This document shows positions 58,825 through 64,000 of a stretch of 64,000 nucleotides of DNA, piece after piece. The stretch comes from Asterias amurensis (taxonomy: Eukaryota; Echinodermata; Asteroidea; Forcipulatida; Asteriidae), in the NCBI RefSeq assembly GCF_032118995.1, contig NC_092669.1, positions 1 through 64,000 of the forward strand, given 5' to 3'. The notes under the pieces were generated by a model that did not search any database, was not told the origin of the DNA, and saw nothing but the letters and a program-made list of their open reading frames with translations. Every line of letters begins with the position of its first letter. The stretch's first letter is position 1. The translations under genes were made by a program, and so were the position numbers.

Positions 58825-61800
58825 TTTTCCTCACTCTTTTTCACTTGTTTTGCGTTAATTTATTGCGTCTTGGAGCGTATCCCACGTGCAGAAACCAAAA
58901 CGGTAATAAATTCCAGATATCTGTACCGACTGTCTGCCGTGCACATTACAACTGTTTGGATCGGTATAAGTTGCCCTGCCCTATGAATTATACACGCACT
59001 GGTATCCACTACAAGTTTGGCTTTTTAATGCCGCGCCTCGTGATTGACAGCAGATATAAGCTCTCTGATTGGTCAATGAGTCGATGACGAGTGCGGATCC
59101 TGACACTTCTACTGCAGGAGTTTCAATGAAAGAGGGCGTGGCCTTTGGTAAGGTAACCAAGTACCGTATTTGACGACATGTTTATATACACTGGCTAATA
59201 GTAATACACCAATCGCAATTAACATCATAATACCAGTGATAATATGACCCAATGTATATATGTGTGTCTAAGGTATTATAAGCCCCTTGTGTAGTATGCG
59301 CTTGTCGTGATTTGGTCGCGTGTGGGCGCTGTAGGGGGCGAGCAGAGCTCAAATCGTACGGCGTGATTTTCAAGTGTCGCCCCATTCACGTAGCAGAGCA
59401 ATCTCGCTTGGGCTTACCGGGTAGTTTCAGGCGGGGCGTAGGGGGTGCGCCATGTACTAGAAAACGCCGTACAGTATCCGGTCTACAATCGATCATGATT
59501 GTACATGTGCTTGTATTATATTGCCAAGCACATGTCACTATCTTCTGCATTTAGTGATCCATTTTAATATTGCAGAAACACTAGTGGCTGTGTTCAGGAA
59601 ACAGACAATAAAAGCTACACAATGGAACTGGGTGTATGACAAGAAACTCAAATGAACCAGAAGAGAAACAAAACATTATTAGGTTTCAAACTTGGTGTGG
59701 TTTGAGCCGATCTTTCACTTTCTCTTTTCAAATCATTCAATTGTCCACATGTCATTTTCAAGCGCGCTGTTTCAGCCTGTTGTATGTGTGTGCTCGTTTT
59801 TGGTTAGTTTGTCTGTTTGTTGGGGGTGGGTGTTCGTTTGTTGTTTGTTTTTTCCATTTTCCCCAACAAATAATAAATTGGAAATTAAATTTGTACAAAC
59901 AAAATGACACAATAAATAAAATAATTCGTAAATCAAACAGTTTCAGTTTGCGTTACACAATTTGTCCTGAATCTCTCTACCATAAAGTTGAGAGAGAGAA
60001 CATTATTTCTTATTGTTTACATCTGATTAAGTCTTCATTTAGGATCTTTTTTTCACGATGTCCTTTTGTCTCATAAGTTTTAACCGACCAAAAAGTGCAA
60101 CCGATACATTAAACAGTCGTAGGTTTTAAACAACCTGTTGTTGATTTTGTTAAATGTTAAAGTCCAAGTGGAGTAATTGTCGAATACTGCGCAGTATGAG
60201 GTAATCAGTAATCAATTGGTCCTTGTCTCTTGTAAACAGCCCCTTCATTGGATTAAATTATAAACCAACAACATTGGTTCTTTCTTTTCTCAACCCGGGA
60301 ATTCTTTGCTGTATAACTCTTCAACTGATTGGGTCTAAACGCTGTGCCAGTCTCAATACGTAGTTTACTTACACTGTTAAGTTTTGACTGTTGTGTTTGT
60401 TTTAGTTTGTGTACAAATTACAATCCTGCCTGTGAATGGAATAGTTGTGTGGTCAAGTGTATGCTTTGGTTGACATTTCGTTGTGCAGTCTTCATGAAGT
60501 CGCAACACAAAGGATTATAATTTATATTACTCCGCTGACATTTTGACAGCCTTTCTTTTACGCGGGAAATTAATGTGGTCTTTTCATTCACTACAAGATT
60601 GTGTATACAGCCACTGCAATGTGATTTATCATACTGAAATACGTGGTTAACAAACTGCTTCTTTTGTCATGAACTCTCTCAATGTCTGGTGGCACAAATT
60701 CTCAAGTGCTAAGATAAGAACTTTCTAAATTAACATCAAGTCCGCAGCTTGGCTTTTCGGTTGAGTTTCATTAACAAAGCGGCACTGGGTAAATGTCTTG
60801 TCTTTAGTGTTTATATTCTTGGTAATTTAAACATTGGGATGCTGTCTGTAGATAATAAGTTCTCTTTCAGAATAATGGAACCTTTCCAAAGTTTTCCGAC
60901 GCTTCTTTTTTGTAATGTTCCAAACATAGCCTTTTCCTGGCGTCATCCATATCATAAGGATTTCACAAAGTGAACGCATGATTTTTTTTCAGTCAAGATA
61001 AAGTATTTGAATCTTGCCATAATTAATTGATGTGTATGCATAGCGGCCTAGACTTTTAACATTAGTCTTATTCCATTCTTATGTTCCATATGGTTTCACT
61101 GCTGTATAAACTTCTAAAACATTATGCGCGTGCCGAACACGAGCCAACAGTACAATGATAGTGTGCCCTCAACGTTCATAATAAAATTGTAGCCTAAGGC
61201 ACCGCCATCTTAAACCGCTCTTGGTTAACAATACCATGGGAAGTTTTACTTCGACGGTTTGAGGTCATCTTATAATGATAGTCAAGGGTCTATATTAATT
61301 GCTTAAAGACACTGGACAATGTTGGTAATTGTCAAAGACCAGTCTTTACACTTGGTGTATCTCAACATATGCATTAAATAACAAACCTGTGAAAATTTCA
61401 GCTCAATCGGTCGTTGAAGTTACGAGATAATAATGAAAGAAAAAACACCCTTGTCACACAAAGTTGTGTGCTTTCATATGCTTGATTTCGAGACCTCAAA
61501 TTCTAAACTTGAGGTCTCGAAATCAAATTCGTGTAAAATTACTTCTTTCTCGAAAACTACATCACTTCAGAGGAAGCCGTTTCTCACAATGTTTTATACT
61601 ATCAACCTCTCCCCGTTCCTCATTACCACGTAAGGTTTTATGCTAATAATTATTTTGAGTAATTACCAATAGTGTCCACTGCCTTGATCTTGTTGGTATG
61701 CGACTTTAACAAGGTGAAATGTTTGAGTGTTGAAATATGACGTAATGAAACAGTAGACAACTCACTGTAGCAAAGATGGGTGTAGACTAATCATTAATGT

Positions 61801-64000
61801 CGTATTGTAGAAGGATGCCCACACTAACAGTAATACATGAATTCACCAGGACAGCACATTGAAGTAAAAAAACACTTTCTTACTTTCAATTCTTCTTTTT
61901 CTGAAAAACGAAAATCCCTTGACACAACAAACATTTGGGAGCACGACATCACATTTATATTAGTTATGATCTAGAGAGCGGCGAAACCCTAAGACTTGGG
62001 CAGAATGATATTAATATCACTTCGATGTCCAACAATATTCACTCTATCAACTTTAAGGAACATGTTGGTAGTCAGAGAGTAGCAAACTACATTTTCTAAG
62101 TCTTTGGATGGCATCCTCTCATCCAGGTTTCACCAGCATGTTTATTATGAAACGCGAACTGCCTTTTTTTTTTATATATTACTTTCAAAAAGCTTTCAAG
62201 TGAATTGTCTATAACAAGCCTAGGCTTATTTCCAAAATAAATCAAAATGGTTTTTCAATAAATTCACGACGACGCATTAAGTCAGAAAATAACCACGATC
62301 TATATAATGTTTTACTCTAACATAAAATATAAGGTGTTTGTTCTTATGAAGTAACTCAGAATTTCCTGTACGTTGTATAGCTACGAGGGTCAGTAATGCA
62401 TCAAAAATGTGTACTATAGTCAAGAATCATGGGTGCATATCGCGCCCAAAAGCCCGCAGGGCACGAGCGGGCAGCGCACGCTAGGTACGCCGTGCTCTTC
62501 ACTGCGATCCACCGCCATTCCGCATCAGAAAACACGCTAGTGTGAATTCCGACCATCACTTCGTATTAAACATAACCAAGTTAAAAGGAACACCGCGACT
62601 CACCATCTCTACTATAAAACTCCAAAATCCCGTCCAAACAAGTCACACTTTAATCAGATTCCTTGCCTCTTCCTATCAGAAATGCGGGAAATGTGGAGGA
62701 TGTTTTAGGTTTTTTTATGATTTGAGAGTTTGATCAATTAGTAGTATCGGTGCTATGTAACGGGTGTTTCAATGCTGATAATATCGCTATCGTCTACTGC
62801 ACACCAATAGAACACGTGTCTACTGTGATTTCCTATACCTGTGGGGCTCTTCGCGCTTTTCTGCTCTAAAAATCAAAATATCTTGTGCAGAGAGAGACGG
62901 AGAGAGTGCCGCCACCATATAATGCACGTGCATTCTGATATATTAAAATGAATGAGTATCAATACCAAATGAAAATGGAGTGCGAATGAAATTACCAACT
63001 TTTTGCTTCACTTCATCTGAAGGCAGACGGCCAGAACGTAATTGACTGGTATCCACTATCATTAAAGCTATATCAAAACACTGGTATCAATGTACTTTCT
63101 TGACTCAGAGCAGTCACTTAATTCAGTTCCTTTAGCGGTCTCATTCCCCTACCAAAGAGGCTGTTTTTATAAGATTTCAAACTGAGATCCGTGGGTTTTC
63201 CTCTCCGATAGCTCAATATTTTTCAATTTGAATCCATAAAGTTGCGACGGTCAGCTTTAGATAGCTTTGATGTCATTATACAGATTGCACTTTGATGGAG
63301 TTACTGCTCTTGAACAAAACGAGTCGGATTGCTCAATTCAAACCAAAAGTTTTTACCAAAGTGCGCGATGCAGGAGCGCAATATTAACAAACTGCACCCT
63401 TGTTTGTCAGTCCGTTTATAAATTGAGAAGATCAATTAATATCGCTCGATAATTAACCGTTTTGTGACCTTACTTCTGACTTCACACCAGTTTAAACTTT
63501 GAAACTGAAGAGAAATCACGTCACAAAACAAGCAAGGTCTGCGCGCTCATGTGCAACTCCATTTTCAGGCTCTCGCTTGAGTAAGCACTGGTTATGGAAT
63601 TAGAATACGGCCCATTATTATGACTATGACCCTCAGTAAATTGAAATGCATTGAGGTGCTGCTTGGTTAAGAACCCCGTGGAGTTAAGGCAGCTTGATAT
63701 CGACCAATCAGAGGCAGAAAAAGGTGCTTAAAAGAGCAGAAAATATGAGTGATTAATGGACAGAAAAGCTCAATTGGGCTCATAGGACACAGCATGGTGT
63801 TGGATCAAATGCCTTTTATATTGTGACCAGTCATGTATATTGCCTGGGGAGCGGTGAGTGCCAAGGGGTTTGGTTAATTTAAATACTGACCATGAAATTA
63901 CTTCTCTTTCCTGATGTCACTGGTGACGTTTAACCATAGAATGGTGATCACTCTTTAATTCAAATAGTGAGAGAATACCAAATAATAACATTGGCATCCG
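58825..64000. other. DBX1-like upstream region
   Basis: There is no recognisable gene in this 5.2 kb. The first part must hold the DBX1-like promoter. A CpG-rich patch lies at about 59281-59480 and a smaller one at 62,430-62,520; the rest is AT-rich. A MITE occupies 61303-61684. The short reading frames show no domains and no coherent splice structure. Confidence 0.5.
61303..61684. mobile_element. MITE copy B, full length
   Basis: About 380 bp with terminal inverted repeats (left aaagacactggacaatgttg, right caatagtgtccactgcctt) and a perfect central hairpin (arms tgatttcgagacctcaa around 61482-61525). It is the most complete member of the family also seen at 11344-11643 and, more diverged, at 18634-18928. 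It has no reading frame. Confidence 0.82.

Overview
The window is the end of a chromosome from a marine invertebrate deuterostome, most likely an echinoderm and perhaps a sea star. This rests on the animal-type CCCTAA telomere, intron-rich AT-rich genes, the gene set (RFX6-, U1A-, LMO2- and DBX-like genes plus an animal ArsS homologue) and a dense load of small inverted-repeat transposons. The species assignment is inference.

Layout: 1-10077 is a nearly pure telomeric array with two variant sites. About 700 bp inside it lies an orphan RhoGEF exon interrupted by an in-frame stop, followed by inverted-repeat elements. Five spliced protein-coding genes follow. An RFX6-like transcription factor (minus strand, 17 coding exons, 753 aa) spans 12775-19086. 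A U1A/SNRPA-like spliceosomal protein (plus, 6 coding exons, 252 aa) spans 23251-28284. A radical-SAM ArsS-like protein (plus, 8 exons, 479 aa) spans 31131-34400. An LMO2-like LIM-only protein (plus, 3 exons, 169 aa) spans 36561-38333. A DBX1-like homeobox gene (minus, 4 exons, 411 aa) spans 50428-58824. All exon joins were worked out by hand from GT/AG sites and reading phase, and each summed CDS is a whole number of codons. About 12 kb without a recognisable gene separates the tail-to-tail LMO2 and DBX1 genes, and the last 5 kb is DBX1 upstream sequence.

The most interesting feature is in the SNRPA-like gene. Introns 1, 2 and 3 each carry one sense-strand copy of the same 134-nt element with no length change. 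It folds as two hairpins separated by a hinge and ends three bases after an ACA (or ATA) triplet, as a box H/ACA snoRNA does. Intron 2 also holds decayed tandem copies of part of the gene's own exon 4, and one of these copies is split by a 1.3-kb pogo/Tigger-type element. Downstream of the stop codon, two heptamers match the U1A-binding motif, which hints at autoregulation.

Three of the five genes (RFX6, LMO2, DBX1) are developmental regulators; the other two are RNA processing (SNRPA) and probable arsenic-sugar metabolism (ArsS). Nothing indicates that the five act together as a pathway. No tRNA gene, rRNA gene, CRISPR array or intact autonomous transposon was seen.
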